From positions 80,532-144,531 of the forward strand of contig NZ_SNUB01000008.1 in NCBI RefSeq assembly GCF_004378355.1: a stretch of 64,000 bases of DNA. The letters are read 5' to 3'. Below the pieces are notes generated by a model. It was not told where the DNA came from, did not search any database, and saw nothing but the letters and a program-made list of their open reading frames with translations. This document shows, piece by piece, positions 29,132 through 38,157 of this stretch; the stretch's first letter is position 1; each line of letters starts with the position of its first letter. Made by a program: the position numbers and the translations under genes. The DNA comes from Psychromonas algicola. Lineage in GTDB: Bacteria; Pseudomonadota; Gammaproteobacteria; Enterobacterales; Psychromonadaceae.

Positions 29132-29170
29132 AAAAAGGCCGTTTATCTGATTAGGTAAACGGCCTTTTTT
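29132..29170 (+). terminator. Terminator of fklB
   Basis: AAAAAGGCCGTTTA, a loop of about ten bases, TAAACGGCCTTTTTT. The arms are perfect. It may also serve cbiB from the other side. Confidence 0.92.
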
Positions 29171-29209
29171 ATTGTGATTTTTTGAGGAACAGAAACGATT
29201 GCTTAGGCA

Positions 29210-30190
29210 CTAATAATTATAAGCGCCACCAAAATAAGCCAAGATACTTGGTAAAAATTCATAGCCTGTTATACAAATTAACCAGAACCAAGCGGTTAAG
29301 GTAATACGTTGTATCGCCAAATTAATGACATCTACTCGAGGCGGTCTATTGAAACCTAAATTACTATAAGTTACTTTTTCTGATTCATACATTCGCACAC
29401 CACCTAACTGAATTTGCAGGCTTAAGGCAAAGCTACTTAATAACAATCCGGATGAAAAATGGTGCCAATGAACACTTTGTTTAAATTTAGCTAAAAGCGT
29501 CTTAATAGGGCGATCGTAGAAAGAAAATGTGAAACTCAATAGAATGTGTACTGGCAGCTGTAAAGTTTGCACAATAATCGATGGAATCTTACCAAGTGCT
29601 TGATGCTTTTCTTGTTTACAATTCCATTGTTGGGAACAAATGCTCATCAACTGATAAAATAAAGCGCCGTAAATCCCAGTGGTTAAATACCAAAAAACGA
29701 CAGCAAACCAGCTATTTGACATATGTAAGACCAGAGATTCAATGGTCGCTTTATTAATGCCGACTAAAGAAAGTGGCTTAGTATCTCTTAACGTTAAGTC
29801 TGCTAATAAAAGCTTCGCTTTAGGTAGGTTTTTAGATTGTAATTCAGTATTGATTTGCTGATAAACATGCATACGATCATGCCAAGACAATAAGACATAT
29901 AAAACGATGATATCTATGGCAACAGGTTTAAAAGCAACAATATACAATTGGCTAATAATCAGAGCAAGCGGGCTGAATATAATAGTAAAAGACAGGATGC
30001 TCGCTAAACGTTTATAGCTATCGCTGCGGGTTTCTAAATTTACTTTTGTTGATATTTGCTGAAAAATAACAGCAAAAGCTGAAAGAGGGTTAAGATCTTT
30101 AGGTAATGAAAAGAAAAAGGAACACAGTGCAACTAGCATAAAGCTAAAATAAACACTGTGTTGCTCTAATAATAAAAGTGTTGCGTCCAT
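29210..30190 (-). CDS. cbiB: Adenosylcobinamide-phosphate synthase family membrane protein (CbiB/CobD)
   Basis: 326 residues with several hydrophobic segments (LVALCSFFFSLP, SILSFTIIFSPLALIISQLYIVAF, WFWLICITGYEFL). The family joins cobyric acid to aminopropanol (or its phosphate) at the inner membrane. LADLTLRDTKPLSLVGINKATIES, SNSWFAVVFWYLTTGIYGAL and VRMYESEKVTY correspond to the conserved CbiB core. It is somewhat divergent, so it could be one of the CbiB-like proteins annotated only as cobalamin biosynthesis family. Its start overlaps the mtnN stop by one base, an arrangement I associate with Vibrio relatives, so both genes are cotranscribed. Confidence 0.85.
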   Translation of the reverse strand: MDATLLLLEQHSVYFSFMLVALCSFFFSLPKDLNPLSAFAVIFQQISTKVNLETRSDSYKRLASILSFTIIFSPLALIISQLYIVAFKPVAIDIIVLYVLLSWHDRMHVYQQINTELQSKNLPKAKLLLADLTLRDTKPLSLVGINKATIESLVLHMSNSWFAVVFWYLTTGIYGALFYQLMSICSQQWNCKQEKHQALGKIPSIIVQTLQLPVHILLSFTFSFYDRPIKTLLAKFKQSVHWHHFSSGLLLSSFALSLQIQLGGVRMYESEKVTYSNLGFNRPPRVDVINLAIQRITLTAWFWLICITGYEFLPSILAYFGGAYNY

Positions 30191-30885
30191 TAATTGAGTC
30201 TATCAACAATGGCTTCTACTAATATTGAGGCATTTTTAGCAGCAACAGGCAGAAACTCTTCAAATGATAACTCGGACTTTTTACCTGCGATATCTGATAG
30301 TGAACGGATAATCACAAAAGGGACTGAGAATTGATAACATACTTGTGCGATAGCGGCTGCTTCCATTTCGCATGCCATCATAGTTGGAAAGTGATTACGT
30401 GCAATCTCTGTTTTAGCGGGAGCCGCCATAAAAATGTCGCCCGTACAAATAAGTCCCTTAACAATATTTAGAGCCGGTAAGGTTTTTGCTGATTGCTCTG
30501 CTATGTCGATTAATGAAGGCGTTGCTTCAAAAGCCGGAGGTAGTTGCGCCATTTGGCCAATTTCATAACCAAATGCGGTTAAATCGACATCATGGAATCT
30601 AACTTCAGTTGAAATTACAATATCACCCACATTTAAATTAGTATCAAAACCACCTGCCGAACCCGTATTAATAATGGTATCTGGTGAGAATTTTTCTAAT
30701 AACAAAGTGGTTGCAACGGCTGCTGCTACTTTGCCTATTCCCGATTTTGTTAAGACAACTTGTTTGCCATTAAGCTCACCTTGATAAAATTCACAACCAG
30801 CTACTTTGGTTGTTATTACGTTATTCATCGCAGATTTTAGGATCGCAACTTCTTCGTCCATTGCGCCAATGATGCCTATTTTCAT
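30190..30885 (-). CDS. mtnN: 5'-methylthioadenosine / S-adenosylhomocysteine nucleosidase
   Basis: 231 residues, as expected. It cleaves adenine from methylthioadenosine and S-adenosylhomocysteine in methionine recycling, and is also needed for autoinducer precursors. KIGIIGAMDEEVAILK holds the catalytic Glu. INTGSAGGFDTNLNVGDIVIS forms the ribose-binding part, and MACEMEAAAIAQVCYQF and IIRSLSDIAG the substrate pocket with the catalytic Asp. It is first in a two-gene unit with cbiB and divergent from tyrS across 145 bases. Confidence 0.96.
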   Translation of the reverse strand: MKIGIIGAMDEEVAILKSAMNNVITTKVAGCEFYQGELNGKQVVLTKSGIGKVAAAVATTLLLEKFSPDTIINTGSAGGFDTNLNVGDIVISTEVRFHDVDLTAFGYEIGQMAQLPPAFEATPSLIDIAEQSAKTLPALNIVKGLICTGDIFMAAPAKTEIARNHFPTMMACEMEAAAIAQVCYQFSVPFVIIRSLSDIAGKKSELSFEEFLPVAAKNASILVEAIVDRLN

Positions 30886-31030
30886 GTTATTTTCTCTTAA
30901 ATATACTAATAATGCTGTAATGCTATCATATTGTTGGGGATATCTTCACTCTAAGGTTTTTTTATAGTGTTGAACTGTGTAAAATCTCGCATAATTATTA
31001 TGTTATCGGTAGCAAGCTAGGAAAAAGCAA

Positions 31031-32302
31031 ATGAATGCCTTACTCGAAGATCTAAAAGCACGTGGTTTAATCGCACAAACAACTGCGGACGAAGAATTAC
31101 ATGAACATTTATCTAGTGCAAGCCGTACCTTATATTGTGGTTTTGATCCAACAGCTGATAGCTTACATATCGGTAGTTTAGTACCGTTATTAATTCTTAA
31201 ACGTTTTCAAGAAGCTGGGCATAAACCTTTAGCTTTAGTGGGAGGCGCAACGGGATTAATTGGTGATCCAAGTTTTAAAGCGGCTGAACGTAAGTTAAAC
31301 AGTGATGATGTTGTCGAAAGCTGGGTTGATTCTATTAAAAAGCAAGTGAGTGCTTTTGTTGAGTTTGGCGATAAAGAAAATGCCGCTGAAGTGGTTAACA
31401 ATCTTGATTGGATTGGCAAAATGGACAGCATTTCATTTTTGCGTGATGTAGGTAAGCACTTTAGCGTTAATGCAATGATCCAAAAAGAATCGGTAAAACA
31501 ACGTATTGACCGTGAAGGTGCTGGTATTTCATTCACTGAATTTAGCTACATGTTATTACAATCTTATGATTTTGCAGCATTAAATAAAGAAAAAGCCTGT
31601 ACCTTACAAATTGGTGGATCAGATCAATGGGGTAACATTACCGGTGGTATTGATTTAACGCGTCGCATGAACCAAGAAAAAGTATTTGGTTTAACTATGC
31701 CGTTGGTCACAAAATCTGACGGAACTAAATTTGGTAAAACTGAGTCTGGTACAATATGGTTAGATCCGACTAAGACATCGCCTTATGCATTTTTCCAATT
31801 TTGGATCACCACATTAGACGCAGATGTTTATAAGTTCTTACGTTACTTTACTTTCTTATCTGTTGAAGAAATTGCAGAAATTGAAGAAAAAGATAAAATG
31901 GTTAAAGGTCGACCTCAGGGACAAACTATTTTAGCCAAAGAAGTCACTAAACTTGTTCATGGCGAGCAAGGTTTAGCTTCTGCTGAACGTATTACTGAAG
32001 CGTTATTTTCTGGCGATTTAAGTAGTTTAAGTGAATCTGACCTTGCACAACTTGCGCAGGATGGGTTACCAGCAACAGAAGTTGGCACAGAATCTGCTTC
32101 AATTGTAGAGTTATTAACAAGTTGTGAATTAGCTGCTTCAAACAAAATGGCTCGCGAATTTTTAAATAATGGTGCTGTCATGGTTAATGGAGAAAAATTA
32201 ACAGATAGTGAAGCGGTGATTAATAAATCAGACGCTTTATTCGGAAGTTACACATTAATTAAACGTGGCAAGCGTTTATTTAATCTATTTATTTGGAAAT
32301 AA
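31031..32302 (+). CDS. tyrS: Tyrosyl-tRNA synthetase
   Basis: 423 residues. It is a class Ic synthetase charging tRNA-Tyr. The HIGH-like motif is [10 protein letters not shown] near residue 40, the tyrosine pocket [17 protein letters not shown] lies near 195, and the KMSKS-equivalent is [13 protein letters not shown] near 235. The C-terminal S4-like RNA-binding domain ends [23 protein letters not shown] precedes the ATG. The next gene starts three bases after its stop, so it is probably translated from the same message. Confidence 0.97.
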   Translation: MNALLEDLKARGLIAQTTADEELHEHLSSASRTLYCGFDPTADSLHIGSLVPLLILKRFQEAGHKPLALVGGATGLIGDPSFKAAERKLNSDDVVESWVDSIKKQVSAFVEFGDKENAAEVVNNLDWIGKMDSISFLRDVGKHFSVNAMIQKESVKQRIDREGAGISFTEFSYMLLQSYDFAALNKEKACTLQIGGSDQWGNITGGIDLTRRMNQEKVFGLTMPLVTKSDGTKFGKTESGTIWLDPTKTSPYAFFQFWITTLDADVYKFLRYFTFLSVEEIAEIEEKDKMVKGRPQGQTILAKEVTKLVHGEQGLASAERITEALFSGDLSSLSESDLAQLAQDGLPATEVGTESASIVELLTSCELAASNKMAREFLNNGAVMVNGEKLTDSEAVINKSDALFGSYTLIKRGKRLFNLFIWK

Positions 32303-32304
32303 AA

Positions 32305-33012
32305 ATGAAACATATCATCGCAAAAAATACGGTATTAAAAGTCTCTATTGTTTCTTTAATTGGCCTATTTTCATTCACTGCTAATGCAGCAGAAGGTGAC
32401 CCTGTAAATACTGAAAGTTGGGGGAGTCCGGTTGCGACTTATTCTAATGTTAACTTAGGCAGTGGCACCGAAGGTATCGATATTTCAGCTAATTTCGGGG
32501 GCTATTTAGGTGGTGTTTATCAACAACGTATCGAAGTGGCTGCTAAACAAGATTTAGAACATTATGAAGCTAACTATTTATTATTAAATAGTGCCTCTGA
32601 CTCAGGCGTGACTATTGAAAGCACATGGAGTGAAGATGTTGAATTTGACAGAGATGAAGGTCCAGATGCATTTTTTAAAAATGTAGACAGTGTTGAACTT
32701 GGCTTATTTTCAAAATTAAAATTCCCAGACGATAGATTGAGTGCTTATCCTAAAATGAGCGTTGGATATATGTGGGGAAATGACATTGTAGACAGTACTT
32801 TTGTTACATTTGAAATCGCCGTTCGATTTAATGTGAATGATCAAATTTGGGTTGGAGCTGCACCTGTTTATATTCATAGTATGGATGGTGTTGAAATTGA
32901 AGAGTTCCAAGGAACAGTTGATGCTGGTATCAAATTATCTGAAACTTTTGGCGTAAGCGCTTCTGTTAATCATGATCAAGAATTCTTAGGCAGAGTTATC
33001 TTTGCATTTTAA
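32305..33012 (+). CDS. Small outer-membrane-type beta-rich protein of unknown function
   Basis: 235 residues from the ATG at 32305, preceded by TTGGAAA. An in-frame start four codons earlier would overlap tyrS. The signal peptide ends SFTANA before AEGDP. The mature part has alternating hydrophobic and polar strands (LGLFSKLKF, PKMSVGYMWG, FEIAVRFNV, IWVGAAPVYI, FGVSASVNHDQ) and ends in an aromatic residue (GRVIFAF), features of an outer-membrane beta-barrel. It has no Cys and an acidic middle. I do not recognise a family. It directly follows tyrS and has a strong terminator after it. The linkage to tyrS is probably only transcriptional. Confidence 0.7.
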   Translation: MKHIIAKNTVLKVSIVSLIGLFSFTANAAEGDPVNTESWGSPVATYSNVNLGSGTEGIDISANFGGYLGGVYQQRIEVAAKQDLEHYEANYLLLNSASDSGVTIESTWSEDVEFDRDEGPDAFFKNVDSVELGLFSKLKFPDDRLSAYPKMSVGYMWGNDIVDSTFVTFEIAVRFNVNDQIWVGAAPVYIHSMDGVEIEEFQGTVDAGIKLSETFGVSASVNHDQEFLGRVIFAF

Positions 33013-33056
33013 TAAACACTAACATTTAAGTTTTATAATATAAATCTTAAATAATA

Positions 33057-33100
33057 AAAGCCCTTTAACCAAATCGTAAAAATGGTTAAAGGGCTTTTTT
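33057..33100 (+). terminator. Terminator after the tyrS unit
   Basis: AAAGCCCTTTAACCA, an eleven-base loop, TGGTTAAAGGGCTTTTTT. The 15-base arms are perfect. Confidence 0.92.
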
Positions 33101-33246
33101 GTATGTTTAATTCCATAGCATTTTTATACCAAACTCATCCTGATGAACATCAGTGAACGCTGAACAATCTACTGCTAAATATATCTTCATAATTATAGCT
33201 TTCGCTAAGAAAAGTTTGCTTTCTGTTTATTTTAAAAACATTTAAC

Positions 33247-33265
33247 CTTAATGATAGTTATTATT
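33247..33265. promoter_or_regulatory. Fur-like operator of the imelysin operon
   Basis: CTTAATGATAGTTATTATT matches about 14 of 19 Fur consensus positions and shares its core with the siderophore-locus sites at 15047 and 19600. It overlaps the start of the promoter that follows. Confidence 0.65.
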
Positions 33266-33292
33266 GATTGTGCTGTTTATATAATTTATACT
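33264..33292 (+). promoter_or_regulatory. Sigma-70-type promoter of the imelysin operon
   Basis: TTGATT at 33264-33269, 17-base spacer, TATACT at 33287-33292. The -35 overlaps the Fur-like operator by two bases, giving a plausible iron-repressed promoter. Confidence 0.65.
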
Positions 33293-33386
33293 CGCCATAT
33301 TAACAGGCTAAATGATAGCTGAAATCATTACTAATAAGGTTTGGCCGAATCAAATTAATTTTTTAATGAATACAAAGGAAGGCAAA

Positions 33387-34724
33387 GTGAAAAAAACAAT
33401 GTTAAGAAGTCTTATTGCAGGCGCAGTAATCGCGGGTTTAGTAGGTTGTTCAACTCAACAGTCAACAGTTAACTATGACAATCCTACTGCATTATCTACT
33501 TATGCATCCATTGCTTCTGCTAACTATGCAGATGCACTTAAAGATGCAAAAGCGTTACAAGCTGCCATTGATGCTTTTTCAAATAAGCCAACTAAAGCAA
33601 CATTACAAGCTGCAAAATCTGCATGGTTAGTGTCTCGCGAAAGTTATGGAACAACTGAAATCTTCCGTCTTTCAAATGGTCCTATTGATGCTGAAGAAGG
33701 TTGGGTAGCTGAAACTTACGGCGCAGTAGAAGGCGAACTTAATTCTTGGCCGTTAGATGAAAACATGATTGATTACACTACAGATGCAAACAGCAAGCAC
33801 ACTAGTGGTAACATCATTGATACTAAAGGTTTATTTACACCAGGTGGTGAAGATGTAACTGCTGTTGACGTATCTGAAATTACACCGGATGCAATTAGCG
33901 CATTAAATACAAATGGTGGTGATGCTAATGTTGCTGCTGGTTACCACGCTATTGAGTTTATGCTGTGGGGACAAGATCAAGATTACAACAATATGATCGA
34001 AGACTCTGTAACAAATGGTGCAATGACTGCGGGTCAACGTCCACTTACAGACTTTACAACAGATAAATTGGCTAAACGTCGTCTTGACTACCTTAATGCT
34101 GTTGCTGTTAAATTAGTTGATGATTTATCGCTAGTATCTAGTGCTTGGGCAGATGATGTTGATGGCGATAAAGGTCTTTACCGCGCTGCTTTATTAGACC
34201 AATTAACGGGCGAGCAAGCATCTAAAAATATTGACGAAGCGACTTCTCTAAAACAAATTTTTGCAGGTGTTGGTGTATTTTCTAAATCAGAATTAGCTAA
34301 CGAACGTATTGCTGTTGCAGTATTAACGCCAAGTGAAGAAGATGAGCATTCATGTTTCTCTGATAATACACACCGTGATATTGCTTTAAATTATCAAGGT
34401 ATTAAAAACGTATTATTAGGTGAATACAAAGGTAAAAAAGTAGGTCCTGCTTTTATTGATAAATTATCGTCAGAAGAGCAAGCGGTTATCACAAACTTAA
34501 TGGCTGATATTGAAATGCGAATTGCTAAAATCAACACATTAGCAACGACAACAATGCATTTTGATTACCAAATCCGCCCTGAAAATGAAGCAAGTGTACA
34601 AAATATTGTCACGCTTAAAAACCAATTACGTCGCCTAGGTGACCAAATGGTAACTGTTTCTGGTGCATACGGTATTTCACTAACAACAAGTGATGTGACT
34701 GACGCTGAAGAAACACAGCTTTAA
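33387..34724 (+). CDS. Imelysin-family (M75) iron-regulated lipoprotein
   Basis: 445 residues from a GTG at 33387. AAGGAAGG (33376-33382) is ideally placed for it, and it yields a lipoprotein signal MKKTMLRSLIAGAVIAGLVGC (shown in family form, GTG read as Met). Earlier in-frame starts add an unlikely 25 residues. The imelysin GxHxxE motif is present as GYHAIEF at 185-191, followed by MLWGQD. A second helical-bundle half begins around SSEEQAVITNLMADIEMRI. Imelysin proteins (IrpA, EfeO-like, ICMP) are extracytoplasmic and linked to iron uptake. The motif is thought to bind metal, and peptidase activity is disputed. It is first in the operon, directly behind the Fur-like operator. Confidence 0.85.
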   Translation: MKKTMLRSLIAGAVIAGLVGCSTQQSTVNYDNPTALSTYASIASANYADALKDAKALQAAIDAFSNKPTKATLQAAKSAWLVSRESYGTTEIFRLSNGPIDAEEGWVAETYGAVEGELNSWPLDENMIDYTTDANSKHTSGNIIDTKGLFTPGGEDVTAVDVSEITPDAISALNTNGGDANVAAGYHAIEFMLWGQDQDYNNMIEDSVTNGAMTAGQRPLTDFTTDKLAKRRLDYLNAVAVKLVDDLSLVSSAWADDVDGDKGLYRAALLDQLTGEQASKNIDEATSLKQIFAGVGVFSKSELANERIAVAVLTPSEEDEHSCFSDNTHRDIALNYQGIKNVLLGEYKGKKVGPAFIDKLSSEEQAVITNLMADIEMRIAKINTLATTTMHFDYQIRPENEASVQNIVTLKNQLRRLGDQMVTVSGAYGISLTTSDVTDAEETQL

Positions 34725-34770
34725 GTGAACTAAAATGATAATACTGTAAACCAGTAACTTCATTTTTATC

Positions 34771-34802
34771 AACGCCACTTGCCGATTTCGGTTGGTGGCG
34801 TT
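34771..34802 (+). terminator. Hairpin between the first imelysin gene and the DUF1111 gene
   Basis: AACGCCAC, a loop that can form an inner CCGATTTCGG stem, GGTGGCGTT, then TTCTCGTTTT. The poor T tract suggests partial termination or a processing stem, allowing more of the first protein than of the following enzymes. Confidence 0.6.
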
Positions 34803-34856
34803 TCTCGTTTTACCCTTTTTATCGCCACTAGGTGTAATTTATTTTGAAAGTGATTT

Positions 34857-36269
34857 ATGAAAAATAATGTTAATAAGCTTGTGAAACAATTGTTTCGAGG
34901 CATTTTTTTGTTTTTGGCAACTAGTCATTTTGTTCATAGTGAGACGAACGATAAAACTAGTACTTTTAATACAAATGAATTTACACATGCTAATGGTAGT
35001 AAACCTTTCTCTCAACCAATTAAAATGAATGATGAGGAGTTTGATCAATATATTCTTGGCCGTTCTTTTTTCACTATTCCTTGGGTAGAAGCCCCCAGTG
35101 CAACCACTGCACGAGATGGACTTGGTCCTCATTTCAGCTCTAATACCTGTGTGAGTTGCCATATAAATAACGGCAGTGCACCAACAATCAGTGATCAAAA
35201 TCAGCCATTACGCAGCTTAGTGTTTAAATTAACTCAGCCTAGCCAACACTCATCACGGTTTTTAATAAATAACCTCGATACACCAATGCATGACAGTGTG
35301 CCTGATCCTGTTTATGGTGCTCAGGTTTCAATAAGAGGTAACGGTAAAGTAAAGGCAGAAGCACAAACAAGATTAAAAACAGAATCTCGTTCTTTTACTT
35401 ATCCCGATGGACAGTCTCTAACATTAACAAAATTAATTCCCTATTTAGATAACCTAGCCTATGGCCCGCTAGCAAAAGAAACTGTGATTGCATTAAGACA
35501 ACCTCCTACATTAGCGGGTTTACGATTGATCGAACAAGTTTCTAACGAAGATATCCTAGCCTGGGAAGATCCATTAGATGAAAATGGCGATGGCATTAGC
35601 GGTCGTGCAAACTGGTTAAATTCACCAGTACAAGATAAAAAAATATTAGGACGTTTGAATTGGAAGGCGAGTGCGTCGAGCATTGTTGGGCAAACTGCCG
35701 CTGCTGCTGCGCATGATTTGGGGCTAACCAATCCATTTTTTCCTGAAGAGTTGTGTCAACCTGCGCAAGCTGATTGTTTAGCTGCACCTAAAGGCGATAC
35801 CACAAGATTAGGTCATCTAGATCTTCCTATGTTGCGTTTACAAGCGATTGCTTCATTTATTCGTGATCACAAAGCACCTAAAACGATGACTTTAGATGCT
35901 CAAGGACAGCAAGGAAAAAAACTATTTGAATCAATTGGTTGTGCTAGTTGTCACCGTCCGACATTAACCACTAATAAAGGTATTGAGTTCGAACCTTATT
36001 CTGATTTACTCTTGCACGATATGGGGGATGAATTACAAGATGGCCGTCCCGAATTTCTTGCAACTGAGCGAGAGTTTCGCACCGCAGTGTTATGGGGTGT
36101 AGGTGATCGAGTACGTAAGCAACATCGTTTCCTGCATGATGCACGAGCTAAAACGCCGGAAGAAGCCATTCTTTGGCACGGTGGAGAAGCTGAAATAGCT
36201 AAATCAACATTTATTAAATTAACCCAGGCAGAGCGCTTGGCCTTGTTACATTTTTTGGAGCAACTATGA
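34857..36269 (+). CDS. Periplasmic di-heme cytochrome, DUF1111 (thiol oxidoreductase-like) family
   Basis: 470 residues. The signal peptide ends near HFVHS. There are two c-type heme sites, CVSCH at 98-102 and CASCH at 362-366. Between them the family segments DENGDGISGRANWL and GRLNWKASASSIVGQTAAAAAHDLG are recognisable. The C-terminal part (LHDMGDELQDGRPEFLATEREFRTAVLWGVG, read in two halves) matches the DUF1111 domain, related to di-heme peroxidases. Members commonly lie next to imelysin genes, and their electron partner is unknown. It sits in the periplasm or facing it. Its stop overlaps the start of the next gene (ATGA), so the two are translationally coupled. Confidence 0.85.
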   Translation: MKNNVNKLVKQLFRGIFLFLATSHFVHSETNDKTSTFNTNEFTHANGSKPFSQPIKMNDEEFDQYILGRSFFTIPWVEAPSATTARDGLGPHFSSNTCVSCHINNGSAPTISDQNQPLRSLVFKLTQPSQHSSRFLINNLDTPMHDSVPDPVYGAQVSIRGNGKVKAEAQTRLKTESRSFTYPDGQSLTLTKLIPYLDNLAYGPLAKETVIALRQPPTLAGLRLIEQVSNEDILAWEDPLDENGDGISGRANWLNSPVQDKKILGRLNWKASASSIVGQTAAAAAHDLGLTNPFFPEELCQPAQADCLAAPKGDTTRLGHLDLPMLRLQAIASFIRDHKAPKTMTLDAQGQQGKKLFESIGCASCHRPTLTTNKGIEFEPYSDLLLHDMGDELQDGRPEFLATEREFRTAVLWGVGDRVRKQHRFLHDARAKTPEEAILWHGGEAEIAKSTFIKLTQAERLALLHFLEQL

Positions 36270-37258
36270 AGATTTTTACCCCGCTTTCATTCATCTGTTT
36301 ACTTAGTTTAAGTCACGCAGAGTTAAGCCAGGCTCAAGAGAAAGACCCTTATGCCTCTATTTATGACAACGTGCTTCAGCATAATGCCGATAACGCAGTT
36401 AACTATTGTGTGAATTTACAAGGCGCTTTAGAAAGTGATTCTGCCGATGTTCGTCATCAAGCATTTGTCCAACTTGCTGAAGGGTGGGGACGTGTGCAAG
36501 CGAGCTACATTCTTGGCGATTATGATATGAATGCAATGGATTACTCGTTGATGATTGATTATTTTCATAGTGGTAATGAAGATATCCATGAAAGTATTGA
36601 ACGCTTAGTCGGTCGTGATAGTAAAGTATCAACAGCACTCTATAAAAACTCATATAAAACCATGGGTGCCATTGATTCAGTGATGTTCAGCGGAGAATGG
36701 TCTGAACGCCGAAAAGAGTTTGCTGAAATCATGGTCGCTAATGTTTGTAAACGATTTACGCAAATTAGCGAGGGTTATAAAGCAAACCGTGATGAGTTCC
36801 TTTTCGACGTGGAAAGAGGATTATCACTGGTGGTGAATGCACAAATCGAACATATTTATAAAACACGAGATTGGCGTATCGCACAGGTGAGCGGATTAAC
36901 AAAAGCAGATCCCGGTCCTGCTAAACCAGAACATCAACAATACCCTTATAGTCAAGCATCTTGGGCTTTTATAGGTGGAATATTAGAAACTAATAAACAG
37001 CTGTTAGCCGAAGACACGCAACCTAACATTGCAACCATTGCTCATGAAAAACAAGGCATGGAAGGCGTTAAAGTTGTGCAAGCAGCTTTGAAAACGTCAT
37101 CGTTAGCTTATAAAAATACACCCGTTGATCACAATTTTAATGCAATTGCCATGACCTCAGTCGTTAAACGATTATCTGATCTGCAAAAAGCATTTTACAA
37201 ACATTTAGTAAGTCAGATTGGCGTGTCAGCAAACTTAATCGATGCAGATGGTGATTGA
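36266..37258 (+). CDS. Second imelysin-like periplasmic protein, lacking the GxHxxE motif
   Basis: 330 residues. The signal peptide is MKIFTPLSFICLLSLSHA. VQLAEGWGRVQASYILGDYDM corresponds to the imelysin N-terminal bundle, where a conserved Trp and Arg are found, and GLSLVVNAQIEHIYKTRDWRIAQVSGL to its second half. In place of GxHxxE there is YKTMGAIDSVMF, so no His or Glu is available at that site. In comparable operons a di-heme DUF1111 gene lies between two imelysin-like genes, as here. I infer a partner or scaffold for the first imelysin or the cytochrome, not a metal-binding copy. It overlaps the upstream gene by four bases and the downstream gene by 17. Confidence 0.75.
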   Translation: MKIFTPLSFICLLSLSHAELSQAQEKDPYASIYDNVLQHNADNAVNYCVNLQGALESDSADVRHQAFVQLAEGWGRVQASYILGDYDMNAMDYSLMIDYFHSGNEDIHESIERLVGRDSKVSTALYKNSYKTMGAIDSVMFSGEWSERRKEFAEIMVANVCKRFTQISEGYKANRDEFLFDVERGLSLVVNAQIEHIYKTRDWRIAQVSGLTKADPGPAKPEHQQYPYSQASWAFIGGILETNKQLLAEDTQPNIATIAHEKQGMEGVKVVQAALKTSSLAYKNTPVDHNFNAIAMTSVVKRLSDLQKAFYKHLVSQIGVSANLIDADGD

Positions 37259-38156
37259 TACTCCTTTAGCGTTATTGATGGATGGTAGCAACCGGATTTT
37301 CTGGGGTTACCTTCTTGCTAGCGCAGTGATCGCCTTTATATGGTATACCTTTAAAATTGGGACTATTTCACTTCCTAAATTAAAAGCATACTGGCTAAAT
37401 GCCGACGCAAAGCTAGATTACCGCTATTTTATATTTAACTGGTTATTTAAAATCTTGTTTATTGTGCCCGTGCTAATTTCTGGAAATACCGTTGCACTTT
37501 GGACCTTGAATGGCTTGAATTCAATCGCTGAACCCTTGTTTTTATCTTGGTATTATCGCGATATCGTGCTGGCTTATACGCTCTGTTTATTTCTACTTGG
37601 AGACGTTAGCCGTTATTGGTTACATCGCTGGATGCATACAAACCGTTGGTTATGGAAATTTCACAAAGTTCATCATAGCCCAGAATCATTGAATCCATTG
37701 ACTTTCTATCGCTTGCATCCAGTAGAAATACTACTTTTTGCATTGCGTAATGCGGTGGTTGCAGGTGTAGTGACTGGCATCTTTATTTTTTGTTTTGGTG
37801 CTCGTATTAACCTTTATACAGTATTCGGTGGAAACGCTTTTGTTGTCATTTTATTTTCTTTTACAGGTAATTTGAGGCATAGCCATATACGCCTTAGTTA
37901 TGGTGCTTGGTTAGAGCGTATATTTATTTCACCGGCGCAACATCAAGTGCACCATCAACAAAGAAATGTACACAAAAACTTAGGTAGTGTATTTGCCTTG
38001 TGGGATTGGATATTTGGCACGTTAAGGTTATCTAAAGATGTTCCTGCGGATCAGGCATTTGGTCTTGGCTCGGGTAAAAGAAAAAAATACGATGGCATTA
38101 TAAAAATTATTATTACCCCCTTTTTTGATATTTATAGAAACATTCGACGGAATTAA
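37242..38156 (+). CDS. Sterol desaturase / fatty acid hydroxylase superfamily membrane protein
   Basis: 304 residues. The start is uncertain between ATGs at 37242 and 37248, both inside the upstream gene, and no clear ribosome site is seen, which suggests coupling. Four or more hydrophobic segments flank the histidine clusters that define the di-iron family: YWLHRWMH, then WKFHKVHHSPESLNPLTFYRLHPVE, HSHIRL, and HQVHHQQRNVHKN. These residues hold a di-iron centre that hydroxylates or desaturates lipids at the inner membrane with oxygen. The substrate is not predictable. Its position inside a Fur-controlled operon of heme and imelysin proteins is unusual and may link iron starvation to membrane lipid or small-molecule oxidation. 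Confidence 0.85.
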   Translation: MQMVIDTPLALLMDGSNRIFWGYLLASAVIAFIWYTFKIGTISLPKLKAYWLNADAKLDYRYFIFNWLFKILFIVPVLISGNTVALWTLNGLNSIAEPLFLSWYYRDIVLAYTLCLFLLGDVSRYWLHRWMHTNRWLWKFHKVHHSPESLNPLTFYRLHPVEILLFALRNAVVAGVVTGIFIFCFGARINLYTVFGGNAFVVILFSFTGNLRHSHIRLSYGAWLERIFISPAQHQVHHQQRNVHKNLGSVFALWDWIFGTLRLSKDVPADQAFGLGSGKRKKYDGIIKIIITPFFDIYRNIRRN

Positions 38157-38157
38157 A

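Larger units (their letters stand above)
33013..33386. other. Control region before the imelysin/cytochrome operon
   Basis: It contains the terminator of the previous unit (33057-33100), a Fur-like operator (33247-33265), a sigma-70-type promoter (33264-33292) and the ribosome site AAGGAAGG at 33376-33382. I see no other feature in 33105-33240. Confidence 0.65.
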
